A stretch of 28,004 nucleotides of DNA from JAMPXD01 sp041481895. Its GTDB lineage: Bacteria > Desulfobacterota > Desulfuromonadia > Geobacterales > Geobacteraceae. The translations under genes and the position numbers were made by a program. Below the pieces are notes generated by a model. That model was not told the origin of the DNA and did no database searches. It saw nothing but the letters and a program-made list of their open reading frames with translations. Below, in pieces: positions 7,292 to 14,868 of the stretch. The stretch spans positions 1 through 28,004 of the forward strand of contig JBGPCQ010000020.1 in assembly GCA_041481895.1 (NCBI GenBank), written 5' to 3'. The stretch's first letter is position 1. Each line of letters opens with the position of its first letter.

Positions 7292-8386
7292 CTATTTCAC
7301 CTGCTTGAACTTGCCTCCTTCAACCTTCCACACCACATACGGCGACGCCTTGACATCCCCCTTGGCGTCGAACTGGATATGTCCCAGCGCGCAGTTGAAG
7401 TCGTTGGCGCGGATCGCGGCGGTGACCGCCTTGCCGTCGGTGGTTCCCGCCTTCTGGATGGCCTGGAGGAGGATATTGGCCGCATCGTAGGCATAGACGG
7501 AGTAGACCCCCGGCTCACCATACTTCTTCCGGTAGGTCTCGTTGAACCCGCGGGCCGCGGGGGAGTCCCTGGTGTCGGGGCCGAAGGTGGCGTAGGTCCC
7601 GTCGACGGCGGGTCCGGCGATTTTTACCAGCTCCTCACTCATGATCCCATCACCGCCGATGAAGGGGGCCGTGCCGCCGACCGCCTTGAACTGCCTGATC
7701 AGGAGCCCCCCTTCGGTATAGATGCCACCGAAGAAAACCAGGTCCGGATTCGCCCCCTTGACCTTAGTGACGACCGGCGAGTAGTCCTTCTCCCCCTTGG
7801 TCATCCCTTCGTAGGCGACAATTTCCACAGCCGGGCCGAGCGCCTTCTTGAATTCCTCGGCAAAGCCCTGGCCGTAGGTGGTCTTGTCGTGAATAATTGC
7901 CACGCGCCTGACCTTCAGCTTCTGCACGGCGAAGTCGGCGGCCGCCTTCCCCTGTTGGTCGTCACGGCCGCAGACCCGGAAGACGTCGACGAACCCCTGC
8001 TCGGTCAGCTTCGGGTTCGTGGAAGCATGGGAGATTTGGGGGATGCCCGCCTTGTTGTAGACCTCGGAAGCAGGGATGGAACAGCTGCTGTTGAAGTGGC
8101 CGACTACCCCGACCACCCCTTCGTTGACGAACTTGTTGGCAACGGCCACTGCCTGGCGCGGCTCGGCCTGGTCGTCGCCGGGGACCAGCACGATCTTTTT
8201 GCCGAGCACCCCCCCCTTGGCGTTCCACTCCTCGACCGCCAGCTTAACGCCGTTCAGCATGTCGCTGCCGAACACCGCTTCGGGTCCGGTCAGCTGACCG
8301 GCCGCCCCGATCCTGATCACGTTCGAATCTTTCTTGGTGCAGGCAAGCGCCAGAAAACAGATACCGGCAAGCAGCAGCTTCTTCAT
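7292..8386 (-). CDS. livK: branched-chain amino acid ABC transporter substrate-binding lipoprotein
   Basis: Periplasmic type-I solute receptor (Peripla_BP_6), 364 aa. The signal sequence MKKLLLAGICFLALAC ends in an LALAC lipobox, so it is a predicted lipoprotein. The body carries IRIGAAGQLTGPEAVFGSDM, the GVVGHFNSS segment, ISHASTNPKLTEQG and the PFIGGDGIMSEE stretch typical of LivJ/LivK proteins, which bind leucine, isoleucine or valine and related ligands. The ATG at 8386 is chosen over the longer frame from 8440 because AGGAGG sits six bases upstream and the signal peptide begins there. It stands alone: no liv permease or ATPase genes are near. It has its own promoter and terminator. The gene symbol denotes family, not proven orthology. 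Confidence 0.9.
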   Translation of the reverse strand: MKKLLLAGICFLALACTKKDSNVIRIGAAGQLTGPEAVFGSDMLNGVKLAVEEWNAKGGVLGKKIVLVPGDDQAEPRQAVAVANKFVNEGVVGVVGHFNSSCSIPASEVYNKAGIPQISHASTNPKLTEQGFVDVFRVCGRDDQQGKAAADFAVQKLKVRRVAIIHDKTTYGQGFAEEFKKALGPAVEIVAYEGMTKGEKDYSPVVTKVKGANPDLVFFGGIYTEGGLLIRQFKAVGGTAPFIGGDGIMSEELVKIAGPAVDGTYATFGPDTRDSPAARGFNETYRKKYGEPGVYSVYAYDAANILLQAIQKAGTTDGKAVTAAIRANDFNCALGHIQFDAKGDVKASPYVVWKVEGGKFKQVK

Positions 8387-8431
8387 AACGTCCCTCCTGG
8401 TGGAATGTTTTAATGAAAAATAGATGCGATA

Positions 8432-8459
8432 TTTATACATTAACGTTCTGGAAATGCAA
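8432..8459 (-). promoter_or_regulatory. predicted promoter of the LivK-like gene
   Basis: On the minus strand TTGCAT is followed after 16 bases by TATAAA, placing transcription start near 8425 and giving a leader of roughly 40 nt before the ATG at 8386. Confidence 0.55.
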
Positions 8460-8626
8460 GCTTTTTACGGGGATAGGGGATCGGGATGAATTATGAAGGA
8501 CGAAAGTAGCTGTTAAGAAGATTATCAAGGTTATTTGCAGTTTTGGTTAACCCATCAGGAACGTCAATTTATCGTTCCGACAAGACTGTCGAGTGCAGAT
8601 TTCGAGTCAACTGAAACCTGTTAGGG

Positions 8627-8735
8627 ATGTCAATTTTTCGCAAGGTCAAGGCGAGCAAGGGCCTACGCGGAGGCGTGGCAGCGCCACGCCGCACAAGAGA
8701 GGGCCGCAGCTCAACGCAGAGATTGCGGAAAAGTG
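8627..8735. repeat. dispersed palindromic intergenic repeat, family 1 copy A
   Basis: About 109 bp sharing the order GTCAATTTTTCG, AAGGCGAGCAAGG, central hairpin, CCGCACAAG and CAACGCAGAGAT-GCGGAAAA with copies at 26427-26552 and 27761-27870. The central hairpin is GGCGTGGC / GCCACGCC (8672-8679, 8683-8690) with an AGC loop. A diverged head fragment (ACGTCAATTTATCG) lies at about 8561-8574. It abuts the 3' end of xerC. Confidence 0.85.
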
Positions 8736-8746
8736 GCATCCCTCAG

Positions 8747-9631
8747 CTACTTGTGCGCCTTCGGATGACTGCGGTCATACACCTCCATCAGCCTGTCTAT
8801 CGACACATGCGTATACTTTTGCGTCGTGGAGAGGGAAGCGTGCCCCAAAAGCTCCTGGATGGCGCGCAGGTCGGCCCCCGCTTCCAGCATGTGGGTGGCG
8901 AAGGTGTGGCGCAGGGTGTGGGGGGAGATCTTCTTGCTGGTGGCGAGTAGCAGGATATATTTATCGACGGTGCGCGCCACGCTCCGGCTCGTGAGCCGCC
9001 CCCCCCGGGCGTTTAGGAGGAACGGGGCGTCAAAGGCGGGATTGCCGCGCGCCAGAAGGTAGTCCGAGATCGCCTGCCGGGCATGCCTGCCGATGGGAAC
9101 CACCCGCTCCTTCCCCCCCTTGCCGAAGACCCGCATGAGCCCCTCGGCGAGATCCACCCCCCCCACGTCGAGGCCGGTCAGCTCGGAAACGCGGATACCG
9201 CAGGAATAGAGGGTCTCCAGGATGGCCCGGTCGCGCAGGGAAAGGAGGTCCCCCTCCCGGGGGGATTCCACGAGGGCGGTCACTTCGTCGATGTTCAAGT
9301 GGAACGGAATCCGCTTTTCCTTCTTCGGGGTCGCCACCAGTTCCGCCGGGTTCTTCGTCACCACCCCCTCGCGCACCATGTACTTGAAGAAGGCACGGAT
9401 CGCCGCGAGCTTTCGGCCGATGGAGCTTTTCTGATGGTCCTTGTACAGGAAGGCCAGCCAGCGCCGGATGAGCAGATGGTCGACGCTGTCCGCCCCGACG
9501 TCGGCGCCCCGCTCCCGCTGGACGAATTCCCGGAACTGGGCGAGGTCCGAGGCATAGGCGGCGAGGGTATGGGGGGAGACGTTCCGCTCGATGGCGAGGT
9601 AGCGGGTGAATTGGTCGATGGCGTGATGCAT
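8747..9631 (-). CDS. xerC: tyrosine recombinase XerC
   Basis: Site-specific recombinase of 294 aa, the standard Xer length, expected to resolve chromosome dimers at dif with XerD. The N-terminal SAM-like core-binding domain (FTRYLAIERNVSPHTLAAY) is followed by the catalytic domain. The catalytic set is present: Arg in CGIRVSEL, Lys in FGKGGKERVVP, HTLRH, the His of LLGHASLSTT, and Tyr in TQKYTHV. The MEVYDRSHP ending favours XerC over XerD or a phage integrase. No strong ribosome site is seen before the ATG at 9631. Composition matches the GC-rich backbone, so it is probably a housekeeping gene, not the integrase of the AT-rich cluster. Confidence 0.88.
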   Translation of the reverse strand: MHHAIDQFTRYLAIERNVSPHTLAAYASDLAQFREFVQRERGADVGADSVDHLLIRRWLAFLYKDHQKSSIGRKLAAIRAFFKYMVREGVVTKNPAELVATPKKEKRIPFHLNIDEVTALVESPREGDLLSLRDRAILETLYSCGIRVSELTGLDVGGVDLAEGLMRVFGKGGKERVVPIGRHARQAISDYLLARGNPAFDAPFLLNARGGRLTSRSVARTVDKYILLLATSKKISPHTLRHTFATHMLEAGADLRAIQELLGHASLSTTQKYTHVSIDRLMEVYDRSHPKAHK

Positions 9632-9734
9632 ATCCGGAATTTATCAGAATCCTTCCCCTTTTGCCACGGGAAAAAACCGGAAAACATTTGCCAATTGGCG
9701 CTGATCTTCAGCCAGCCCCGAAAACCTTTGTAAC

Positions 9735-9830
9735 CGCTAAGCACGCAAGGAACGCAAATAAAACCTGAAATGAAAAGGGTTGTGACGTAACCCCTGGAAA
9801 GATTCATGCCTTTCCCTTGCGTCCTTAGCG
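9735..9830. repeat. inverted repeat with 16-bp arms
   Basis: CGCTAAGCACGCAAGG (9735-9750) and CCTTGCGTCCTTAGCG (9815-9830) match at 15 of 16 positions as an inverted repeat. A smaller GGGTT/AACCC hairpin lies between them. It occupies the spacer between the divergently oriented xerC and DUF362 genes. The CTAAGGACGCAAGG-like arm is a common intergenic word in such genomes as far as I recall. Confidence 0.7.
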
Positions 9831-9958
9831 TTCTTGAGCGAACGAAGTGAGCGGGCGGTTCGTTGTCTTGACTCAAGTCTTTGATTGCACTAGCTGAAGA
9901 TAATCGCTACTCAGGAAACATTTTGACTTTTTCCGAGTATCCGACATATATTCGCACT

Positions 9959-11086
9959 ATGCATACCGTTGTTATCGAACGCTGCCCGACCTATGCCCGG
10001 GATATGGTCCGGGCTGCTCTGCGCCGCCTCCTGGAGCCGCTCGGCGGCATGGGAGCGTTCATCCGTTCCGGCGAGCGGGTGCTGCTCAAGCCGAACATGC
10101 TCTATGCCCGAGCGCCCGAATTCGCGGTAACCACCCATCCGGAAGTCCTGCGCGCCGTCATCGAACTGGTGCGGAAAGCGGGGGGGGTACCACTCGTGGG
10201 TGATTCCCCCGGTTTCGGCGACTTCCGGAAAGTTGCCGAAAAATCGGGAATGCTCCGGGTTGCCGAGGAAACCGGCACCGAGCTGGCGGAATTCTCGGAA
10301 GCGGTAGAGGTCTCGGCCGGCGGCCTCTTCAGGCGCTTCGAGCTGGCACGCCCCTACCTGGAAGCGGACCGGGTCATCAACCTCCCCAAATTGAAGACCC
10401 ACGAGATGATGACCATGACCTGCGCGGTGAAAAACCTGTTCGGCGCCGTGGTCGGACCCGCCAAGGCGGGCTGGCACCTGAAGGCAGGCGCGGACAAGGA
10501 GATGTTCGCCCGGATGCTCCTGGAAATTTACCTTCTGAGGCCGCCCGACCTCACCATCGTCGACGCGATCACCGCCATGGAGGGGAATGGCCCGGGGAGC
10601 GGCGACCCCCGCAAAGTGGGGCTCCTGCTGGCCGGGGTCAACCCGGTGGCCGTGGATGTCGTTGCCGGCGAAATCGCGGGAATTCCGAAAAACCTCCTCT
10701 TCGTTGAAAGGACTGCCCGCAAGCTCGGCATCGACGGCGCCGACCGCGCCGCCATCGAGACCGTAGGGGTGCCTTGGGCAGAGGCGCGGGTGGCACCCTT
10801 CCGCCTCCCGCCACAGACGGACCTCCACTGGAATCTCCCTCCGTTCCTCACGAACCGCCTCCGCCATTACCTCACCACCCGCCCCTGTGCGGTCCCGGGA
10901 GATTGCAAACTCTGCGGCATCTGCGTGAACGCCTGCCCCCCCCGGGCCATCGCGATACAGGACGGGAAGCTGGTTTTCGACTACCACCGCTGTATCCGCT
11001 GTTTCTGCTGCCGGGAGCTCTGTCCCGAGGGTGCGCTCGACGTGCGGACCGGGGCGCTGCTCAAGATTATAAAGAAATTTGCATAA
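9959..11086 (+). CDS. DUF362 domain protein with C-terminal 2x[4Fe-4S] ferredoxin domain
   Basis: A 375-aa cytosolic iron-sulfur protein. The DUF362 part includes VLLKPNML, TTHPEVLRAVIELVRKAGG, VGDSPGFGDFRKVAEKSG, and LKTHEMMTMTCAVKNLFG. The C-terminus holds two ferredoxin clusters, CKLCGICVNACPP and CIRCFCCRELCPE, each CxxCxxCxxxCP. Family members are common in anaerobes; the reaction is not established, but electron transfer is likely. The ATG at 9959 (MHTVVIERCPTYARD) is preferred to the in-frame ATG at 9881 because homologues begin with this VVIERC-like strand; no clear ribosome site is visible for either. It is followed by a small independent transcription unit. Confidence 0.88.
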   Translation: MHTVVIERCPTYARDMVRAALRRLLEPLGGMGAFIRSGERVLLKPNMLYARAPEFAVTTHPEVLRAVIELVRKAGGVPLVGDSPGFGDFRKVAEKSGMLRVAEETGTELAEFSEAVEVSAGGLFRRFELARPYLEADRVINLPKLKTHEMMTMTCAVKNLFGAVVGPAKAGWHLKAGADKEMFARMLLEIYLLRPPDLTIVDAITAMEGNGPGSGDPRKVGLLLAGVNPVAVDVVAGEIAGIPKNLLFVERTARKLGIDGADRAAIETVGVPWAEARVAPFRLPPQTDLHWNLPPFLTNRLRHYLTTRPCAVPGDCKLCGICVNACPPRAIAIQDGKLVFDYHRCIRCFCCRELCPEGALDVRTGALLKIIKKFA

Positions 11087-11108
11087 TTGAATTTTAATCG
11101 TCATGCAG

Positions 11109-11137
11109 TTGACTTTTTTCGGGCGGATGATTATGAT
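11109..11137 (+). promoter_or_regulatory. consensus sigma-70 promoter of a small transcription unit
   Basis: TTGACT (11109-11114), a 17-base spacer, and TATGAT (11132-11137) give near-consensus -35 and -10 boxes. Transcription should start at about 11144, after the DUF362 stop at 11086. Confidence 0.7.
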
Positions 11138-11193
11138 TAAGTTAACCTCAAGAGAACATTTGAGGAATCTGCCGGAAAAGGAGATATAGGCCT

Positions 11194-11268
11194 ATGTGGA
11201 CAGCAAGCTATATGATTCGTCCGGTAACCCACTGCAAAGAGGGTTGCCCTAGTCAGCCCGCCGCCTGA
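11194..11268 (+). CDS. candidate 24-aa micropeptide with Cys-x3-Cys
   Basis: The ATG at 11194 follows AAAAGGAG (11176-11183) by 10 nt, and the frame runs 24 codons to TGA at 11266-11268. The peptide starts MWTASYM, contains HCKEGC and ends PSQPAA. Ribosome site, own promoter and terminator support expression. The stop lies in the loop of a GC-rich hairpin. No modifying enzyme is adjacent, so a RiPP role is not supported. A structural RNA with a chance ORF is the main alternative. Confidence 0.4.
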   Translation: MWTASYMIRPVTHCKEGCPSQPAA

Positions 11269-11288
11269 CGCGGCGGGCGTCCCCCACG

Positions 11289-11319
11289 GCCCCCTGGTTC
11301 TCGACCAGGGGGCTTTTTT
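11289..11319 (+). terminator. intrinsic terminator of the small transcription unit
   Basis: GCCCCCTGGT (11289-11298) and ACCAGGGGGC (11304-11313) form a 10-bp perfect stem around a five-base loop, followed by six T residues (11314-11319). An outer CCCACG/CGTGGG pair flanks it. It separates the upstream unit from the efflux operon. Confidence 0.9.
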
Positions 11320-11332
11320 CGTGGGAATTTCC

Positions 11333-11361
11333 TTGACAAACGGCTCCCTTTGATGAACAAT
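11333..11361 (+). promoter_or_regulatory. predicted promoter of the MacAB-type efflux operon
   Basis: TTGACA (11333-11338) with a 17-base spacer to AACAAT (11356-11361). The -10 box overlaps the TetR-like palindrome, so repressor binding would block polymerase. A perfect TATAAT at about 11424-11429 lacks a good -35 partner and is a less likely alternative. Confidence 0.5.
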
Positions 11362-11383
11362 CGTTCACATGAACGGTTGTTCA
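11354..11383. promoter_or_regulatory. TetR/AcrR-like operator, two 14-bp palindromes in tandem
   Basis: TGAACAATCGTTCA (11354-11367) and TGAACGGTTGTTCA (11370-11383) are each palindromic at their TGAAC/GTTCA ends, and the whole 30 bp is a near-perfect inverted repeat. Such TGAAC-N4-GTTCA sites are typical of TetR-family repressors controlling efflux pumps. No regulator gene is adjacent in the window. Confidence 0.65.
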
Positions 11384-11465
11384 GTTAAATAAAGCCCGAT
11401 AATTAGCTTGACGAATCCCGCCGCTATAATTACCCTCCAGGGAAACATCCGGGTCCGAGGTCAGT

Positions 11466-12680
11466 ATGAAAAAGATTATTATTTCCGCAGTGATCGTTGC
11501 CGTTGCCCTGGCCGTGGGGATCTTTTATTACAGCAAAAAAACTCCGGAGACAACCTACAAAACCGCAAAAATTGAAAAAGGTGACATCGTCTCCGCGGTG
11601 GCCGCCACCGGGAACCTTGCCGCGGTAGTTACGGTGCAGGTCGGCACCCAGGTGTCCGGCACAATTCAGAAGCTCTTCGTCGATTTCAATTCGAAGGTAG
11701 TAAAGGGGCAGGCTATCGCCCGGATCGATCCCGCCCTCTTCAACGCCCAGGTGGAACAGAGCCGCGGCAGTTCTATCAATGCCCAGGGCAACCTGCAGAA
11801 AGCAAAGGCTGACGTGGCCGATGCCAGGAGGACCCTGGAACGGAACCGCCAGCTCGTGAAAGACGGCATCATCGCCCAGAGCGATTTCGACACGGCTGAG
11901 ACCAAATATGAGGACGCCGTGGCAGCCGTCAAGGCTGCCGAAGGAAACGTGATCCAGACCCGTGGGGCACACAGCCAGGCCCGGACCAACCTGCAATACT
12001 CCATCATCAAATCGCCGGTGGACGGCATTGTCGTCTCCCGCAACGTGGATGTCGGTCAGACCGTTGCCGCCTCGTTCACGACCCCTACCCTGTTCACTAT
12101 CGCCCAGGATCTGACCAAGATGGAAATTGACACAAGCGTGGATGAGGCCGATATCAGCAGGATCAAACTGGAACAGCCGGTTTCCTTTACCGTTGATGCC
12201 TACCCTGATACCCGGTTTACCGGGAAGGTGACCCAGATCAGGAATGCCCCGATTATCACCCAGAACGTCGTCACCTATATCGTGGTGATCGGCGTTGACA
12301 ACAAGGAACTGAAGCTGAAGCCGGGGATGACCGCCAACGTCAGCATCGAAACGGCGCGCACGGAAAACGTGCTGAAAATCCCCTCAGCCGCCCTCCGTTT
12401 CAAGCCGAAAGGTGGGAAGAGTACGAAAAACGCCAAAGATGCCAAGGAGAAACCGGCCGGGGTAGAGGCGCGCAAGCTGATAAAGGGCGCCGGACAACAG
12501 GTCTTTATCCTCGGTCCGGAGAACAAACCGGTTGCGGTGCCGGTCAAGACCGGCATCAGCAACGGCGGCCAGGTTGAACTGGTGGAAGGGAACCTCAAGG
12601 AAAACGACGAGGTTGTCGTCGAACAGTCATCTTCCCAGAAAAAATCCGGGGGGAGCGCGCCCATGGGTCCGAGGTTCTAA
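11466..12680 (+). CDS. macA: efflux RND/MacA-type periplasmic adaptor subunit
   Basis: Membrane-fusion protein of 404 aa linking an inner-membrane ABC pump to an outer-membrane channel. A single N-terminal anchor (about residues 4-22) is followed by the barrel-sandwich/lipoyl halves (VGTQVSGTIQKLFVDFNSKVVKGQ and YSIIKSPVDGIVVSRNVDVGQTV). Between them lies a helical hairpin (about residues 95-170) and after them a beta-barrel domain (FTVDAYPDTRFTGKV). A Lys-rich insertion near residues 315-335 is unusual. It is the first gene of a macA-ATPase-permease operon behind a TetR-like operator. No TolC gene is in the window. MacA family is certain; the substrate (macrolides, peptides, lipids) is unknown. 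Confidence 0.9.
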   Translation: MKKIIISAVIVAVALAVGIFYYSKKTPETTYKTAKIEKGDIVSAVAATGNLAAVVTVQVGTQVSGTIQKLFVDFNSKVVKGQAIARIDPALFNAQVEQSRGSSINAQGNLQKAKADVADARRTLERNRQLVKDGIIAQSDFDTAETKYEDAVAAVKAAEGNVIQTRGAHSQARTNLQYSIIKSPVDGIVVSRNVDVGQTVAASFTTPTLFTIAQDLTKMEIDTSVDEADISRIKLEQPVSFTVDAYPDTRFTGKVTQIRNAPIITQNVVTYIVVIGVDNKELKLKPGMTANVSIETARTENVLKIPSAALRFKPKGGKSTKNAKDAKEKPAGVEARKLIKGAGQQVFILGPENKPVAVPVKTGISNGGQVELVEGNLKENDEVVVEQSSSQKKSGGSAPMGPRF

Positions 12681-12777
12681 GTTGAGTGTCGAGAGTTGAA
12701 AGTTAAAGGCTGAAAGCTGAAAAAACTCTAAACTCTACAACTCTATAACTCGGAACAGTTTTTCAAACAGAGGCACT
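12681..12777 (+). other. AT-rich spacer within the efflux operon
   Basis: A spacer of 97 bases, more AT-rich than the coding flanks, with reiterated GAGTTGAAAGTT and AACTCTA-like words that can pair with each other. No gene, promoter consensus or terminator is evident. It is unusual inside an otherwise tightly packed operon. Confidence 0.5.
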
Positions 12778-13503
12778 ATGAATGAAGTAGTTCGAGTCAC
12801 CAGCGTCACCAAGGTCTATACCATGGGGGACCAGCGCGTGGAGGCTCTGAAGGGGATATCTTTCAGCGTCGGGCCCGGCGAATTCGTTGCCATCATGGGC
12901 GCGTCGGGGAGCGGCAAGTCCACCTGCATGAACATGCTCGGCTGTCTCGACGTGCCGACGAGCGGCGAGTATCGGCTGGAGGATGTGAATGTGGGTGAAT
13001 TGTCGCGCAACGATTTGGCGGAGATCCGGAACAAGAAGCTCGGTTTCGTTTTCCAGGGGTTCAATCTTCTCGCCCGGACCACCGCCCGGGAAAACGTCGA
13101 GCTCCCCCTCGTCTATGCCCGCATCCCCGCCGCAGCCCGGCGGGAAAAAGCCATGGCCGCCCTGGCGCAGGTAGGCCTCGCCGACCGCGCCGGCCACTAT
13201 TCGAACCAGCTGTCCGGCGGCCAGCAGCAGCGGGTGGCAATCGCCCGGGCGCTGGTAAATGATCCGGCCATTATCCTGGCCGACGAGCCAACCGGCAACC
13301 TCGACTCGAAGACCTCCGAGGAAATCATGGGCACCTTCCAACGGTTGAACCGGCAGGGGATTACCATCATCATGGTCACCCATGAACCGGATATTGCCGC
13401 CTTCACCAGCCGGCAGATTATCTTCCGCGACGGCCTCATCATCTCCGACACCCTGAATGCCGCGCCGCGGGTTGCAGCACCGGCACCGGAGCAGGCATCA
13501 TGA
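12778..13503 (+). CDS. macB: MacB-type ABC transporter ATP-binding protein
   Basis: ATPase of 241 aa (LolD/MacB subfamily). Walker A is GASGSGKST, the Q-loop region is GFVFQGFNLL, the signature is LSGGQQQR, Walker B is IILADEPTGNLD and the H-loop is VTHE, so all catalytic elements are present. In E. coli MacB the ATPase and permease are one polypeptide; here they are separate genes, as in many Gram-negative MacB-like systems. AGAGG precedes the ATG by four bases, and the stop overlaps the permease start (ATGA). The function is mechanotransmission for periplasm-to-outside efflux with the MacA adaptor. Confidence 0.92.
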   Translation: MNEVVRVTSVTKVYTMGDQRVEALKGISFSVGPGEFVAIMGASGSGKSTCMNMLGCLDVPTSGEYRLEDVNVGELSRNDLAEIRNKKLGFVFQGFNLLARTTARENVELPLVYARIPAAARREKAMAALAQVGLADRAGHYSNQLSGGQQQRVAIARALVNDPAIILADEPTGNLDSKTSEEIMGTFQRLNRQGITIIMVTHEPDIAAFTSRQIIFRDGLIISDTLNAAPRVAAPAPEQAS

Positions 13504-14729
13504 CCACTCTCCTGCAAAGCCTGCTGATTGCGATCCGGGCGCTCCGCGTCAACAAGATGCGGGCACTCTTGACCATGCTCGGCATCATCATCGGCATTGC
13601 CGCGGTAATCGCCATGGTCGCCATCGGCACCGGGGCTAGCAAGATGATCTCCGACCAGATCGCCAGTATCGGCAGCAATCTGCTCCTGGTCATCCCCGGC
13701 TCCGTCACCAGCGGCGGGATGCGCAGCGGCAGCGGCGGCACGCCGTCACTCACCTACGACGATGCCAAGGCAATCAAAGCGGAATGTCCGTCAGTGGCGG
13801 AGGTCGCCCCGACGGTCAGGGGCTCGGCCCAGGTGGTGTACGGCAATCAGAACTGGTCCACCATTGTCATGGGGACGACCCCGGAAATGCTCACCGTCAG
13901 GGACTGGCCGCTCGTTGCGGGGAGAAACATCTCCCAGTCAGATGTGGACGGCTCCACCAAGAATTGCCTGGTCGGCCAGACCGTTGCCGAAAGCCTCTTT
14001 GGCAGTGCCGATCCGATTGGCAAAATCATCCGGATAAAAAAGATCCCCTTTACGGTCATCGGCATGCTGGAGCACAAGGGGCAATCGCCACAGGGGCAGG
14101 ACCAGGATGACATAATCTATATCCCACTGCAAACCGCCCAGCGCAAGGTATTCGGCAGCCAGTTCCCCAACTCCGTCGGCGCCATGATGATCCAGGCCCA
14201 AAATGCGGAGGTCCTGAAAAAAGCCGAAGAGGAAATAACTGCGCTCCTCGATCAGCGTCACCGGATCGGCCCTTCCAGGGAGCGCGACTACACGGTCCGC
14301 AACCTCTCCGAGATCCTCGCCGTCTCCGAACAATCGTCCAGGGTAATGTCGCTGCTCCTCGGAGCGGTGGCCTCCATCTCCCTGATCGTCGGCGGGATCG
14401 GCATCATGAACATCATGCTCGTCTCGGTAACGGAGCGGACGCGGGAGATCGGCATCCGCATGGCGATCGGCGCCAGGCAGCGGGACATCCTGCTGCAGTT
14501 TCTCACCGAAGCGGTCCTCCTCACCACCTGCGGCGGGATCATCGGCATAGGAGTGGGGGTTGCCGGAGCAATGGTGGTGTCAAAACTCATGCAGTGGCCG
14601 ACCCTGATCTCCTCCGAGGCGATAGTCATCGCCTTCCTCTTTTCCGCCGGGGTCGGCGTCTTCTTCGGCTTCTATCCGGCCCGCAAAGCGGCCGGCCTCA
14701 ATCCCATCGACGCGCTCCGCTACGAGTAA
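13500..14729 (+). CDS. macB: MacB-type ABC transporter permease (MacB_PCD + FtsX domains)
   Basis: Inner-membrane permease of 409 aa. The first helix (MRALLTMLGIIIGIAAVIAMVAIG) precedes a large MacB_PCD periplasmic domain (about residues 50-240). Three C-terminal helices of the FtsX fold follow, with the conserved LVSVTERTREIGIRMAIGARQRDIL coupling segment and a final GFYPARKAAGLNPIDALRYE. It overlaps the ATPase gene by 4 nt, indicating translational coupling. Together with MacA it would form a tripartite efflux pump. A weak TGCAC/GTGCA hairpin follows the stop at about 14742-14760. Confidence 0.93.
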   Translation: MTTLLQSLLIAIRALRVNKMRALLTMLGIIIGIAAVIAMVAIGTGASKMISDQIASIGSNLLLVIPGSVTSGGMRSGSGGTPSLTYDDAKAIKAECPSVAEVAPTVRGSAQVVYGNQNWSTIVMGTTPEMLTVRDWPLVAGRNISQSDVDGSTKNCLVGQTVAESLFGSADPIGKIIRIKKIPFTVIGMLEHKGQSPQGQDQDDIIYIPLQTAQRKVFGSQFPNSVGAMMIQAQNAEVLKKAEEEITALLDQRHRIGPSRERDYTVRNLSEILAVSEQSSRVMSLLLGAVASISLIVGGIGIMNIMLVSVTERTREIGIRMAIGARQRDILLQFLTEAVLLTTCGGIIGIGVGVAGAMVVSKLMQWPTLISSEAIVIAFLFSAGVGVFFGFYPARKAAGLNPIDALRYE

Positions 14730-14868
14730 CCCCCCCTCTGCACACCCTGTTGGTGCAAAAGCAGTGCCCCTCCCCTGAATCGAGCAAGATTACCCGATTC
14801 CCGCGCCACGTTACGACTTATTCTGTCGCATACATCTGTTTAACTGAATAAAAACAGGGAGGTGCGCC

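Larger units (their letters stand above)
11144..11319 (+). ncRNA. candidate structured small RNA / micropeptide mRNA
   Basis: The predicted transcript of about 175 nt, from the promoter at 11109-11137 to the terminator, contains successive hairpins: CCTCAA/TTGAGG (11146-11151, 11160-11165), GGTAACCC/GGGTTGCC (11223-11230, 11241-11248), GCCCGCCGC/GCGGCGGGC (11256-11264, 11270-11278) and the terminator stem. A 10-bp palindrome ATAGGCCTAT (11186-11195) covers the start of a 24-codon ORF. It could act as RNA, encode a peptide, or both. It matches no RNA class I can name. Confidence 0.45.

Noticed and set aside
7268..8413. Long plus-strand ORF opposite the LivK-like gene
   Set aside because: Antisense shadow of a GC-rich gene with a clear lipoprotein signal, family motifs, promoter and terminator on the minus strand.
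8747..9631. Tyrosine recombinase as the integrase of the AT-rich cluster
   Set aside because: Sequence and ending fit housekeeping XerC, composition is backbone-like, a LivK gene lies between, and no att-like direct repeats were found.
9911..11104. Minus-strand ORF opposite the DUF362 gene
   Set aside because: The plus strand has two ferredoxin clusters and DUF362 motifs; the opposite frame is a codon-bias shadow.
11266..11268. TGA of the micropeptide as a selenocysteine codon
   Set aside because: Reading on would translate through the GC hairpin and the intrinsic terminator; nothing downstream looks like conserved peptide.
11101..11320. GEMM (c-di-GMP/cGAMP) riboswitch, common in Geobacter
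   Set aside because: The conserved GEMM core words and tetraloop arrangement are absent, and the RNA terminates before the next gene with its own promoter.
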